Shown piece after piece: positions 16,288-24,065 of a stretch of 31,344 bases of DNA. The translations under genes and the position numbers were made by a program. Every line of letters begins with the position of its first letter. Position 1 is the first letter of the stretch. The notes beneath the pieces were generated by a model that was not told where the DNA came from, searched no databases, and saw only the letters and a program-made list of their open reading frames with translations. Where the stretch lies: assembly GCA_910588145.1 (NCBI GenBank), contig CAJUPO010000019.1, positions 1 to 31,344 of the forward strand, given 5' to 3'. This DNA comes from an uncultured Oscillospiraceae bacterium (GTDB lineage: Bacteria; Bacillota; Clostridia; Oscillospirales; Ruminococcaceae).

Positions 16288-16316
16288 ATTATACACCCGC
16301 CGGGTCATTATTGCAA
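16288..16316 (-). promoter_or_regulatory. Promoter of the rnpA operon
   Basis: Minus strand -35 TTGCAA (plus 16311-16316), 17-base spacer, consensus -10 TATAAT (plus 16288-16293). The leader of roughly 45 bases contains a small inverted repeat (16249-16254/16261-16266). Confidence 0.8.
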
Positions 16317-16357
16317 GTGTGAAAACAAGTTCCGATAAAAAACCCCACTAAAACAAA

Positions 16358-16379
16358 AGACCACAAGAAAATGTGGTCT
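16358..16379 (-). terminator. Intrinsic terminator of rpmH
   Basis: An eight-base perfect stem (16358-16365 with 16372-16379, six-base loop), followed on the minus strand by TTTTGTTTT. It starts 10 bases past the rpmH stop and uncouples rpmH from rnpA. Confidence 0.88.
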
Positions 16380-16388
16380 GCATTTAAA

Positions 16389-16523
16389 TCAGTGAGTCAA
16401 TCTTGCTCTGCCCTTAGCTCTTCTGCGTGCCAAAACCTTTCTTCCGTTGGAAGTTGACATTCTTTTGCGGAAACCATGTTCCTTCTTTCTATGGATCTTC
16501 TTAGGCTGGTATGTTCTTTTCAT
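16389..16523 (-). CDS. rpmH: 50S ribosomal protein L34
   Basis: 44 residues: begins 'MKRTYQPKKIHRKKEHGFR', continues with the 'RMSTSNGRKVLARRRAKGR' core and ends 'ARLTH'. This is the full L34 length and sequence pattern. A structural protein of the large ribosomal subunit, highly basic. GGAGGAGG lies close upstream of the ATG, a very strong ribosome-binding site. The gene is transcribed away from dnaA, from a perfect consensus promoter, with a leader of about 95 bases containing GC palindromes, and ends at its own terminator. Adjacent to dnaA on the opposite strand, as across Firmicutes. Confidence 0.98.
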   Translation of the reverse strand: MKRTYQPKKIHRKKEHGFRKRMSTSNGRKVLARRRAKGRARLTH

Positions 16524-16623
16524 TTAAAATTCCTCCTCCCGGTATAAATTAAAAGCGCTGAGCGCTCTGTTTCTTATTTTTTTGCAGACAAAATATGCCT
16601 GTACAGAAATTCTGCACTAATAA

Positions 16624-16652
16624 ATTATACAGTATGATTTTATCTTTGTCAA
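16624..16652 (-). promoter_or_regulatory. Consensus promoter of rpmH
   Basis: Minus strand TTGACA (plus 16647-16652), exactly 17 bases, TATAAT (plus 16624-16629): a perfect sigma-A match. The sequence around the -35 (GGTATTGACAAAG) is identical to that of the repeat at the window ends. Confidence 0.92.
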
Positions 16653-16714
16653 TACCTTTTCGCCAAAAAAATCATTTTCTTACAAAAGCGGGAGGCTTCT
16701 TATATTTAAAAGTT

Positions 16715-16766
16715 TTTTCCACATAGCTTTTAAGCTCTTGTAATTTTCAACAATTCATGTTATACT
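16715..16766 (+). promoter_or_regulatory. dnaA promoter overlapped by DnaA-box-like sites
   Basis: -35 TTGTAA (16738-16743), 17-base spacer, -10 TATACT (16761-16766) with an extended-type TG upstream. TTTTCCACA (16715-16723) lies just upstream, and TTTTCAACA (16744-16752) is inside the spacer. DnaA binding there would compete with RNA polymerase, consistent with autoregulation. The promoter call is moderate; the boxes are read directly. Confidence 0.65.
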
Positions 16767-16827
16767 ATTAATAATTGTAAATTCTGAAATCAGCTAACCT
16801 GTTTTCGATTGGAGGTTTAAATAACAT

Positions 16828-18186
16828 ATGAATTCCTTTGAAGAGGTTTTTAATTGTATTATAGACTATTGCCGTGATGTGGGCGATATAGGAGAAGTTG
16901 CCCTTAAGCTTTGGATAAAAACGCTTAAACCTGTCAGCCTTGACGGCAGCAAGGCTAAATTTATGATCGATTCCGACTTCCAGCGGGGAGTTGTTATCAG
17001 TAATTATATGCAGCTTCTTAAAGACGCATTCAAGGCCACTCTCGGATTCGATGTTGAAATAGACATTATTATTCCTGAGGAAAACAATATAACTGATCCT
17101 GTTGACCTTGATACCCTTGACGAAAAACAGCAGGAACTTGAAAAAAGCTTTGAATATGCTAAATACGACTATACATTTGATACCTTTATTATAGGAAGCT
17201 CAAATGAATTTGCCTGCGCAGCCTGCAAGGCCGTTGCTGAAGGCAGCGGCGGAAGCGTATATAATCCCCTTTTTATATACGGTCCTTCCGGACTGGGCAA
17301 GACCCACCTTATAACAGCTACTGCAAAGGAAATGAAAAAAAGAAATTCAAACCTTAATATTATATATGTAACGGGCGAAACCTTTTCCAGTGAAATTATC
17401 AACGCAATACAGACAAACAGTACGACTAAATTCCACGACAAATACCGCGGAGCAGACGTACTTCTTGTTGACGATATTCAGTTTATCGCCGGCAAGAACA
17501 GTACCCAGGAAGAATTTTTCCATACCTTTAATGCTCTGTATCAGGACGGAAAACAGATCGTTCTTACATCGGACCGTCCGCCGAAGGCTATAAAAACCCT
17601 TGAAGACAGAATCAGAACCCGTTTTGAATCAGGACTTATCGCAGATATAAATACCCCTGATTTTGAAACAAGAATGGCTATTATAAAAAGAAAAGCAGAG
17701 CTTTTGGATCTGAAACTTCCCGACGATGTTGCTCAGTTTATTGCCAATAAGCTGAAAACCAATATCAGACAGCTTGAAGGAGCAGTAAAAAAACTAAAGG
17801 CTCTCAAGCACTATGCCGGAAGCCAGCCCTCAATCTCAATGGCTCAGAGCGTTATCAGGGATATTCTTAACGACGATCAGCCTCTGCCTATTACAGTTGA
17901 AAAAATTATTGCGGAAGTAGCTAATGTATACGGCGTAACTCCTGAGGATATACGCTCAACAAAGCGCTCTTCCCAGATTTCCAACGCAAGAAAGGTCGCA
18001 ATTTATGTGGTAAGGGAAATTACCCAGATGCCTCTTGCAAGAATCGGACTGGAATTCGGCGGAAGAGATCATTCTACAATTGTATATGCTGTCAACAATG
18101 TATCTGCGTCAGTGGGAAAAGACCCGCATCTTAAAGAACTTGTTGAAGATATAATAAAGAACATAAAAGACAAAAATAATGGGTAA
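16828..18186 (+). CDS. dnaA: Chromosomal replication initiator protein DnaA
   Basis: 452 residues. Binds DnaA boxes, forms an ATP-dependent filament and opens the origin. Domain I is residues about 1-85, followed by a short acidic linker. The AAA+ domain III starts near 113 ('YTFDTFIIGSSNEFA'), with Walker A 'GPSGLGKTH' (about 152-160) and Walker B 'VLLVDDIQF' (about 210-218). The DNA-binding domain IV signature 'GLEFGGRDHSTIVYA' is at about 407-421. GGAGG lies 12 bases before the ATG, a rather long spacing for the region. It is first in the rightward replication cluster, with its own promoter and an intrinsic terminator inside the dnaA-dnaN gap. Confidence 0.98.
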   Translation: MNSFEEVFNCIIDYCRDVGDIGEVALKLWIKTLKPVSLDGSKAKFMIDSDFQRGVVISNYMQLLKDAFKATLGFDVEIDIIIPEENNITDPVDLDTLDEKQQELEKSFEYAKYDYTFDTFIIGSSNEFACAACKAVAEGSGGSVYNPLFIYGPSGLGKTHLITATAKEMKKRNSNLNIIYVTGETFSSEIINAIQTNSTTKFHDKYRGADVLLVDDIQFIAGKNSTQEEFFHTFNALYQDGKQIVLTSDRPPKAIKTLEDRIRTRFESGLIADINTPDFETRMAIIKRKAELLDLKLPDDVAQFIANKLKTNIRQLEGAVKKLKALKHYAGSQPSISMAQSVIRDILNDDQPLPITVEKIIAEVANVYGVTPEDIRSTKRSSQISNARKVAIYVVREITQMPLARIGLEFGGRDHSTIVYAVNNVSASVGKDPHLKELVEDIIKNIKDKNNG

Positions 18187-18337
18187 TTTTAGTTTTCCAA
18201 CACTTTCAACCATGTTTTCAACACAGTGTTGAAAAGAGTGTGGAAACTTCTTAAACCAGCATATACCTTGTCTTAATCATGATGTTATACCTGTAAAATC
18301 ATGGTTTCAACATATTGAAAATCATGCAAATAAACAG

Positions 18338-18373
18338 GCTGTTAAAACCAGTTTGATTTTTAACAGCTTTTTT
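18338..18373 (+). terminator. dnaA terminator inside oriC
   Basis: A ten-base perfect stem, GCTGTTAAAA (18338-18347) with TTTTAACAGC (18358-18367), followed by T6. It would end dnaA transcripts within the origin, before the right-hand box cluster and the unwinding region. Confidence 0.88.
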
Positions 18374-18534
18374 AAGAATCTTTCAACTTTAAACTATTTT
18401 TTATCAACAGTTTAAACCTGTTTTTTGAGTTCCAACATTTGCACATTTTGTCAACACGGCGGTTTCTAAAAACTTTTTTCTCCGGATCCGCAGTTTTACG
18501 CATTAAAATGAACTTTCCAACATTTCCACAGACA

Positions 18535-18595
18535 CTACTACTACTACTATCTATTATATTTATTTATTAGATATATCTATATATAAATATCCGGT
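18535..18595 (+). promoter_or_regulatory. DnaA-trio-like repeat and AT-rich unwinding element
   Basis: Five tandem CTA triplets (18535-18549), with further CTA and TTA triplets at 18551-18556, begin four bases after the ATTTCCACA box. About 40 bases of almost pure A/T follow. This matches the known basal unwinding layout in Bacillus (DnaA box, then DnaA-trios on the opposite strand as TAG, then melting DNA). Confidence 0.8.
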
Positions 18596-18672
18596 TTCTT
18601 TTATCGTCAGTTGTTAAATTACATATTGTATAAATTATACGGTGTGTATAAATTGTATAAAGGAGATAATGA

Positions 18673-19815
18673 TTGTCAATGTCATATAATTTTATAAAAT
18701 TTACCTGTAAAAAGGAAGATATATGTTCAGCTATCAGCAACGTATCCAAAGCCGTATCCCAGAAGTCACCCATAGCTGCACTTGAGGGAATAAAAGTAAG
18801 ACTTGAAGAAAACAGTCTTGAGCTTACCGGATATGACCTTGAAATAGGAATCATAACTTCCGTTGAATGTACTTCTGAATGCGGAAGCGACGGAGAATGC
18901 AGAGGCGAATGGATTCTGAATTCACGTCTGTTCAGTGAGATCACAAGAAGAATGCCGTCCGAATACATAAACTATGAAATAGACGAAAACCTTAATATGA
19001 AAATATTCGGAGGACAGGCTGAATATCAAATATCGGCAATAAGCGCTCAGGAATACCCTGCAATACCTGAATTTGAAAATGACAGAGGAGTATCTGTCAG
19101 CCAGACTGTTCTGAAAAGCATGATAGATCAGTCAAATTATGCTGTATCTCTTAACGACAGCAAGCCTGTTCTTACAGGAGAACTGTTTGATATAGAAAAC
19201 GGAAGCTTCAATATGGTGGCTGTCGACGGATTCCGTCTTGCTATAAGGCATGAAAAACAAAGCAGTCAGGAGAACTTTTACTTTGTAGTACCCTCTAAGG
19301 CTCTCCTTGAAGCGTCAAGACTTCTTAAGGATGACGCTGAAAAGGAATGCGAAATATTTGTAAATACAAAGCACGTGGTATTTTCAGTAAACGGCTGCAG
19401 AATATTCGCAAGACTTCTTGAAGGTGATTTTGTAAAGTATAAAAACAGTATTCCCAATACCTTTAAGACAGAAATTACAGTAAATACCCGTGAACTTATT
19501 CATTGTCTGGAAAGATGTTCTCTTATCCTAAGCGAAAAGAATAAGGCTCCGGTAAAATGCTGTTTTGAAAATGATCAGATAAGAGTAAGCTGCCGTACTG
19601 CCGTGGGAAGCTTTGACGACGCTGTGCCTGCACAAATAAACGGAGAAAATATAGTTATCGGATTTAACAACAAGTTTCTCCTTGATTCACTGAGGGCGGC
19701 AGACAGCGATTTGGTAAAGATCCAGATGAACGAACCGAATAAGGCTGTAAAGATTATACCTCCCGACGGGGACAGCTTTACTTTTATCATTATGCCTATT
19801 CAGATAAGGGGATAA
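18673..19815 (+). CDS. dnaN: DNA polymerase III beta sliding clamp
   Basis: 380 residues. Ring-shaped processivity factor of the replicase and docking platform for repair proteins. The N-terminus ('FIKFTCKKEDICSAISNVSKAVS') and 'PIAALEGIKV' are typical; three clamp subdomains of about 125 residues fit the length. The C-terminus ends 'FIIMPIQIRG', the conserved M-P-[I/V/M]-[R/Q] clamp end. Start: AAAGGAG lies seven bases before a TTG (18673) and 13 before an ATG (18679), so the TTG is preferred; the difference is two residues. A promoter is likely in the AT-rich sequence just upstream (a weak TTGTTA at 18611 and TATAC near 18636) but is not certain. Confidence 0.96.
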   Translation: MSMSYNFIKFTCKKEDICSAISNVSKAVSQKSPIAALEGIKVRLEENSLELTGYDLEIGIITSVECTSECGSDGECRGEWILNSRLFSEITRRMPSEYINYEIDENLNMKIFGGQAEYQISAISAQEYPAIPEFENDRGVSVSQTVLKSMIDQSNYAVSLNDSKPVLTGELFDIENGSFNMVAVDGFRLAIRHEKQSSQENFYFVVPSKALLEASRLLKDDAEKECEIFVNTKHVVFSVNGCRIFARLLEGDFVKYKNSIPNTFKTEITVNTRELIHCLERCSLILSEKNKAPVKCCFENDQIRVSCRTAVGSFDDAVPAQINGENIVIGFNNKFLLDSLRAADSDLVKIQMNEPNKAVKIIPPDGDSFTFIIMPIQIRG

Positions 19816-19824
19816 GGAGAAAAA

Positions 19825-20043
19825 ATGAAAAAGGAAATTATAGAAAAAGAAATCAGTACGGAGTTTATAAAGCTTGATTCCCTTCTGAAATTTGCGGGCC
19901 TTACCGATACAGGAGGATTCGCAAAGGAGCTGATACAGCAGGGCGGAGTCAGGGTCAACGGAGAAGTTTGTACCATGAGGGGTAAGAAAATAAGAAGCGG
20001 TGATGAGGTTTCCGTTGAGAATTTTATTGTTAGAGTCAAGTAA
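19825..20043 (+). CDS. yaaA: S4-domain RNA-binding protein YaaA (RlbA family)
   Basis: 72 residues, almost entirely one S4 fold: 'FIKLDSLLKFAGLTDTGGFAKELIQQGGVRVNGEVCTMRGKKI'. The S4 core is 'LD.LLK.AGL.DTGG.AK.LI..G.V.VNGE'. The protein sits between dnaN and recF as in Bacillus. A ribosome-linked role is proposed for the family. AAGGAG precedes the ATG. Its stop is immediately followed by the recF start, so the two are translationally coupled. Confidence 0.93.
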   Translation: MKKEIIEKEISTEFIKLDSLLKFAGLTDTGGFAKELIQQGGVRVNGEVCTMRGKKIRSGDEVSVENFIVRVK

Positions 20044-21156
20044 ATGTATGTTACGGAACTGAAAGCAGACGGCTATAAAAATCTAAGCAGTGTGCTGATA
20101 AAACCTCACCCTGAATATAATCTTATAACGGGTATGAACGCTCAGGGAAAAACAAATCTCATTGAGGCAATTTGGCTCATGACCGGGTGCAGGAGCTTCA
20201 GAGGCTCCCGTGAGAGGGATTATATAGGGCTTGACAGAAAGCTTATGGAAATCAGCCTGAATTTCGACGACGGAAGAAGAATACAGAATATTGATTACAG
20301 AATGAGCCGTGAAAGCCTGAAAGACAGGAAAATTTCTGTTAACGGAGTTCCCGTTAAAGGGACGGGCAGTCTGTTTGACAGCTTCAAATGCGTGGTATTT
20401 ACGCCTGACGATACTGAAATTATTAAGGGTAGCCCCGAAAAGAGAAGAACATTTACTGACCTGTGCGTGTGTCAGCTTCATCCGGGGTGCCTTGATCCGG
20501 TAAGAAGATATGAACTGATACTGGAGCACAGGAACGCTCTTTTGAAATCAGCTTCCGCCGGAAAGGCGTCAAAGGACATGATTTATGTCTGGGACAGGCA
20601 GTCGGCTGCAATCGGTACCATTGTATCCCAAAAAAGAAGCGCCTATGTAAAAATGCTCGGAGAAGTCTGCGCAAGGCTTTATGAAAAAATCAGCGGAGGC
20701 AGCGAAAAGCTTGAAATAACCTATAATTCTAATATTTTCGGAACCGAGATACCGGAAGGCAACGACGCCGTCGCCGCCTATTATTCTAAGCTAAGCAGTT
20801 CCATAGACGACGATATAAGGCTCGGATATACCACCTGCGGCGCACATAGAGACGATCTTTCTGTCAGGATAAACGGACTTAATATCAGGGATTTCGGCTC
20901 TCAGGGACAGAAAAAAACAGCCGCTCTCGTTATGAAGCTGGGTCAGGCGGAAATATATTACAGAAACAGGGACGAGGCTCCGGTAATACTCCTTGACGAC
21001 GTTATGGGAGAGCTTGACGGGGAAAGACAAAAGATGGTCTTTGATACAGTCAGGAATATGCAGGTGTTTATAACAGCCTGCAATGAAAATTCGGTTAAAG
21101 GTCTTTCCGGCGGAGCTGTCTTTCAAGTCGAGAAGGGAATTGTTACGGAGGTCTGA
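20044..21156 (+). CDS. recF: DNA replication and repair protein RecF
   Basis: 370 residues. An SMC-like ATPase that helps RecO/RecR load RecA at gaps. Walker A 'GMNAQGKTN' at about 30-38, then the RecF 'EAIWLMTGCRSFRG' region. The ABC signature ('FGSQGQKKTAALVMKLGQAE') and Walker B ('VILLDDVMGELD') are near the C-terminus. The ATG abuts the yaaA stop with no spacing, and no Shine-Dalgarno is obvious, so reinitiation after yaaA is the likely mode. Codon usage looks slightly more GC-rich than that of its neighbours. Confidence 0.96.
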   Translation: MYVTELKADGYKNLSSVLIKPHPEYNLITGMNAQGKTNLIEAIWLMTGCRSFRGSRERDYIGLDRKLMEISLNFDDGRRIQNIDYRMSRESLKDRKISVNGVPVKGTGSLFDSFKCVVFTPDDTEIIKGSPEKRRTFTDLCVCQLHPGCLDPVRRYELILEHRNALLKSASAGKASKDMIYVWDRQSAAIGTIVSQKRSAYVKMLGEVCARLYEKISGGSEKLEITYNSNIFGTEIPEGNDAVAAYYSKLSSSIDDDIRLGYTTCGAHRDDLSVRINGLNIRDFGSQGQKKTAALVMKLGQAEIYYRNRDEAPVILLDDVMGELDGERQKMVFDTVRNMQVFITACNENSVKGLSGGAVFQVEKGIVTEV

Positions 21157-21161
21157 GAAAA

Positions 21162-21419
21162 ATGTATATACATCTCGGAAATGATGTAGTTGTTTGGGAA
21201 AAAAATATAGTCGGAATTTTTGATATAGAAAATACCACTACCGGAAAAACAACCGGTCATCTTCTTGAAAAGGCGACAAGAGAGGGAAGAATCGTAAATG
21301 TAACCTATGAAATGCCCAAGAGCTTTGTCGTCTGCATGGAAAAGGGAAAAGAGATAATATACATTTCGCAAATATCGGTTTCCACACTGAAGAAAAGGTT
21401 CGGAAAGCTTTTTAAATAA
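21162..21419 (+). CDS. remB: RemB-like DUF370 regulator (YaaB)
   Basis: 85 residues of the RemA/DUF370 family. In Bacillus RemA is a DNA-binding activator of matrix and osmoprotection genes, and RemB (YaaB) is its paralogue encoded between recF and gyrB; this gene holds that position. Pattern: 'MYIHLGNDVVVWEKNIVGIFDIENTT', a basic middle ('KATREGRIVNVTYEMPKSFVV'), and an 'IYISQISVSTLKKRF' C-terminus. AGG-type sites lie 5-10 bases before the ATG, and only five bases separate it from recF. The DNA-binding role here is inferred. Confidence 0.9.
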   Translation: MYIHLGNDVVVWEKNIVGIFDIENTTTGKTTGHLLEKATREGRIVNVTYEMPKSFVVCMEKGKEIIYISQISVSTLKKRFGKLFK

Positions 21420-21463
21420 AACGTCAATATGCGGGGAAACCTGAAAACGGAGGAGAACATTTA

Positions 21464-23386
21464 ATGTCACAGAATCAGAATTATGATGAAAATCAAATAC
21501 AGGTGCTGGAGGGGCTGGAGGCTGTCAGAAAGCGTCCCGGTATGTATATAGGCTCTACCGGACCTAAAGGTCTTCATCATCTCGTATATGAAATTGTAGA
21601 CAACTCGATCGATGAAGCGCTTGCAGGCTACTGCTCGGAAATAAAAGTAGAGATTCTCGGCGGGGATATAATAAGGGTTTCCGATAACGGAAGAGGAATA
21701 CCAGTCGGCATTCACCCAAAGGAGGGAATTTCAGCCGCTACCGTTGTTTATACAATTCTTCATGCGGGAGGAAAATTCGGCGGAGGCGGATACAAGGTAT
21801 CAGGCGGTCTGCACGGCGTGGGAGCTTCGGTTGTAAACGCTCTTTCGGAATGGCTTGAGCTGACGGTCAAGGACGGTACAAATATCCATTTTCAGAGATT
21901 TGAAAGGGGTAATTACAGCGAACAGCTTAAGGTTATCGGCGAAACAAGCGAAACCGGAACCTCAGTAATGTTTAAGGCTGACGGAGAAATTTTCGAGGAT
22001 ACCCGTTACGATTATGAGGTGCTCCTTAAAAGACTCAGGGAACAGGCGTTCCTGAACGCCGGAATTAAAATTGTTTTCAGCGACCTTAGAGACAAGGACG
22101 ATGAAAAACATGAGGTTCTCCACTATGAGGGCGGTATAAAGCAGTTTGTACAGCATATTCACAAGACAAAGGGACTGGAATCCCTGACGGAAGAGGTAGT
22201 CTATGTTTCAGGTACGCAGGGGGATTCGTTTGCCGAAATAGCAATGCAGTATAACGACAGCTATAACGAGGTTATACTTTCCTTTGCAAATAATATACAT
22301 ACAACCGACGGCGGAAGCCATGAAGCCGGATTTAAAAATGCTCTTACAAAGGTTATAAACGAGTACGGAAAAAAGTTTAATCTGATTAAGGACGGAGAAA
22401 AGCTTCTCGGTGACGACGTCAGAGAAGGCATTACGGCAATAGTATCGGTTAAGCTTACAGAATGTGAATTTGAGGGACAAACCAAAGGCAGACTTGGAAA
22501 TCCTGAAGTCAAGGGATTTATTGAAAAAATGGTTACAGAAAAGCTTATGTGCTATCTTGAGGAGAATCCGAGTGCGGCAAGAACCATTTTCGATAAAGCA
22601 CAAGCGGCAAGAAGAGCAAGAGAAGCGGCTAAAAAGGCAAGAGAAACTGCAAGAAGAAAAACTGCAATGGAGAGCGCTTCACTCCCGGGAAAGCTTGCAG
22701 ACTGCTCTGAACACGATATTGACCGTACAGAAATATACATCGTCGAGGGAGATTCAGCGGGAGGCTCCGCTAAAGAAGGGCGTGACCGTAAATTTCAGGC
22801 TATACTTCCGCTGTGGGGCAAGATGCTGAATGTAGAAAAGGCGAGAATCGACAAGGTTTACGGAAACGAAAAGCTTATGCCGGTAGTAACGGCTTTAGGA
22901 ACCAGCATAGGTGAAGATTTTGATATATCAAAGCTGCGCTACGGAAAAATTATAATTATGGCGGACGCCGACGTTGACGGTTCTCATATCAGAACGCTGC
23001 TGCTTACATTCTTTTTCCGCTTTATGAAGCCCCTTATAACAAACGGAAATATTTATATAGCACAGCCGCCTCTGTTCAAGGTTTTCAGGGGTAAAAAGGT
23101 AAGATATGCCTTTTCTGACGAAGAAAGGGATAAATACATTGACGAGCTGACAACCGAAAGCGGTTCTAAGCCGGAGGTCCAGCGTTACAAAGGTCTTGGT
23201 GAAATGGATCCGGAACAGCTTTGGGAAACTACTATGAATCCTGAAACAAGAACCATGCTTAAAATAAATATGGAGGACGCAGTTAAAGCGGACGAAACAT
23301 TTACTATACTTATGGGCGACAAGGTTGGTCCAAGAAGAGATTTTATCGAATCAAATGCAAGATACGTAGAAAATCTTGACGTATAA
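21464..23386 (+). CDS. gyrB: DNA gyrase subunit B
   Basis: 640 residues. ATPase subunit of gyrase, which introduces negative supercoils. GHKL ATP-binding motifs: 'EIVDNSIDEALAGYC', 'VSDNGRGIPVGIH' and 'GGLHGVGASVVNALS'. The TOPRIM domain has 'VEGDSAGGSAKEGRDRKFQA' and 'IIMADADVDGSHIRTLLLT' with the Mg-binding acidic residues, followed by the 'QRYKGLGEMDPEQLWETTM' C-terminal block. A GGAGGAG site lies eight bases before the ATG. Full length, without the long insert seen in enterobacterial GyrB. Part of the recF-remB-gyrB-gyrA run. Confidence 0.98.
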   Translation: MSQNQNYDENQIQVLEGLEAVRKRPGMYIGSTGPKGLHHLVYEIVDNSIDEALAGYCSEIKVEILGGDIIRVSDNGRGIPVGIHPKEGISAATVVYTILHAGGKFGGGGYKVSGGLHGVGASVVNALSEWLELTVKDGTNIHFQRFERGNYSEQLKVIGETSETGTSVMFKADGEIFEDTRYDYEVLLKRLREQAFLNAGIKIVFSDLRDKDDEKHEVLHYEGGIKQFVQHIHKTKGLESLTEEVVYVSGTQGDSFAEIAMQYNDSYNEVILSFANNIHTTDGGSHEAGFKNALTKVINEYGKKFNLIKDGEKLLGDDVREGITAIVSVKLTECEFEGQTKGRLGNPEVKGFIEKMVTEKLMCYLEENPSAARTIFDKAQAARRAREAAKKARETARRKTAMESASLPGKLADCSEHDIDRTEIYIVEGDSAGGSAKEGRDRKFQAILPLWGKMLNVEKARIDKVYGNEKLMPVVTALGTSIGEDFDISKLRYGKIIIMADADVDGSHIRTLLLTFFFRFMKPLITNGNIYIAQPPLFKVFRGKKVRYAFSDEERDKYIDELTTESGSKPEVQRYKGLGEMDPEQLWETTMNPETRTMLKINMEDAVKADETFTILMGDKVGPRRDFIESNARYVENLDV

Positions 23387-23447
23387 ATCTTTGGCGGTTG
23401 TTATTTTAAGCTTTTCTTTTACAAAAGAAAAAGAAAGGACATAATTT

Positions 23448-24056
23448 ATGGAAGAAGAAATACTCATAGAAAAGCGGTATCAGATACCCTATGAAACCTT
23501 CGGGGAGGCTTTTAAGGCTTTTCAAAAAAGGTTTGTGTATCCCAGAAATAACCTTATGGCGCTTATTCTCATAGCCTTTGCGGTTGTTAATGCTGTAAAT
23601 ATTTCAAGGGGAAACGGAACTACCCTCGGATACGTACTGATATGCGTGTGCCTTGCCCTTGCCGCTGTAAACTGGTATAATCCCAGAAAGCTGAGAAGAA
23701 ATTTGATGGAATCAATTAAGGGCATTGAGGGAGATACATACTCGTTCAAGGTTTATCCGGATAAAATTAAGATCGGAACTGTTTTGGAACCGGAAGAAAT
23801 CAAAACGGAAGATTATGAAGAAGCGTTTGAAGGCATAGGAAATAATGAGGAGCAGATTGCTGAATCAGAGATCTTTTTGACCAGCGATGTAAGAATCGCC
23901 GAAAAGGAAAAGTTTTTCCTGATTTATATTAAAAGGGCAATGTTTTATGTTGTTCCGAAAAAGGATTTTTCAGAAGAAGAAATTACAGTTATGCAGCTTC
24001 ATTTTGAAAAGCAGCTTGGAAAAAATTATATTTCTGATTTAAGAAAAAAGCAATAA
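23448..24056 (+). CDS. Membrane protein with YcxB-like C-terminal domain
   Basis: 202 residues, no confident name. Two hydrophobic segments at about 36-54 and 61-78 give a membrane hairpin. The C-terminal 120 residues resemble the YcxB-like domain: a beta-rich 'FKVYPDKIKIGT' stretch, then 'FFLIYIKRAMFYVVPKKDF' followed by a short acidic helix. The function of this family is not established. The gene lies between gyrB and gyrA, which normally adjoin, 61 bases after gyrB and 9 bases before gyrA, so it is very likely in the same transcript. Good AAAGGA site. A hairpin of T- and A-rich arms (around 23410-23431) lies just ahead of its ribosome-binding site. Confidence 0.8.
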   Translation: MEEEILIEKRYQIPYETFGEAFKAFQKRFVYPRNNLMALILIAFAVVNAVNISRGNGTTLGYVLICVCLALAAVNWYNPRKLRRNLMESIKGIEGDTYSFKVYPDKIKIGTVLEPEEIKTEDYEEAFEGIGNNEEQIAESEIFLTSDVRIAEKEKFFLIYIKRAMFYVVPKKDFSEEEITVMQLHFEKQLGKNYISDLRKKQ

Positions 24057-24065
24057 AGGAAGTTT

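Larger units (their letters stand above)
16524..16827. other. rpmH-dnaA divergent intergenic region
   Basis: A 304-base gene-free stretch. It holds the rpmH leader, with a GC palindrome around 16553-16566, then the rpmH promoter (16624-16652), two DnaA-box-like 9-mers (TTTTCCACA at 16715-16723 and TTTTCAACA at 16744-16752), and the dnaA promoter with its ribosome-binding site (GGAGG at 16811-16815). No other gene is apparent. It may be the upstream half of a bipartite origin. Confidence 0.8.
18187..18672. other. oriC: Replication origin (oriC) between dnaA and dnaN
   Basis: 486 gene-free bases carrying many DnaA-box-like 9-mers. Plus strand: TTTCCAACA 18194-18202, TTTTCAACA 18215-18223, GTTTCAACA 18304-18312, TTATCAACA 18401-18409, GTTCCAACA 18429-18437, TTGTCAACA 18448-18456, TTTCCAACA 18514-18522 and ATTTCCACA 18522-18530. 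Minus strand: TTTTCAACA (plus 18227-18235) and GTTTCCACA (plus 18239-18247). Two of them form a palindrome at 18215-18235. A CTA-repeat and AT-rich tract follow the last box. Place and box density make an origin call secure. Which boxes DnaA uses is inference, because the exact TTATCCACA consensus is absent. Confidence 0.92.
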
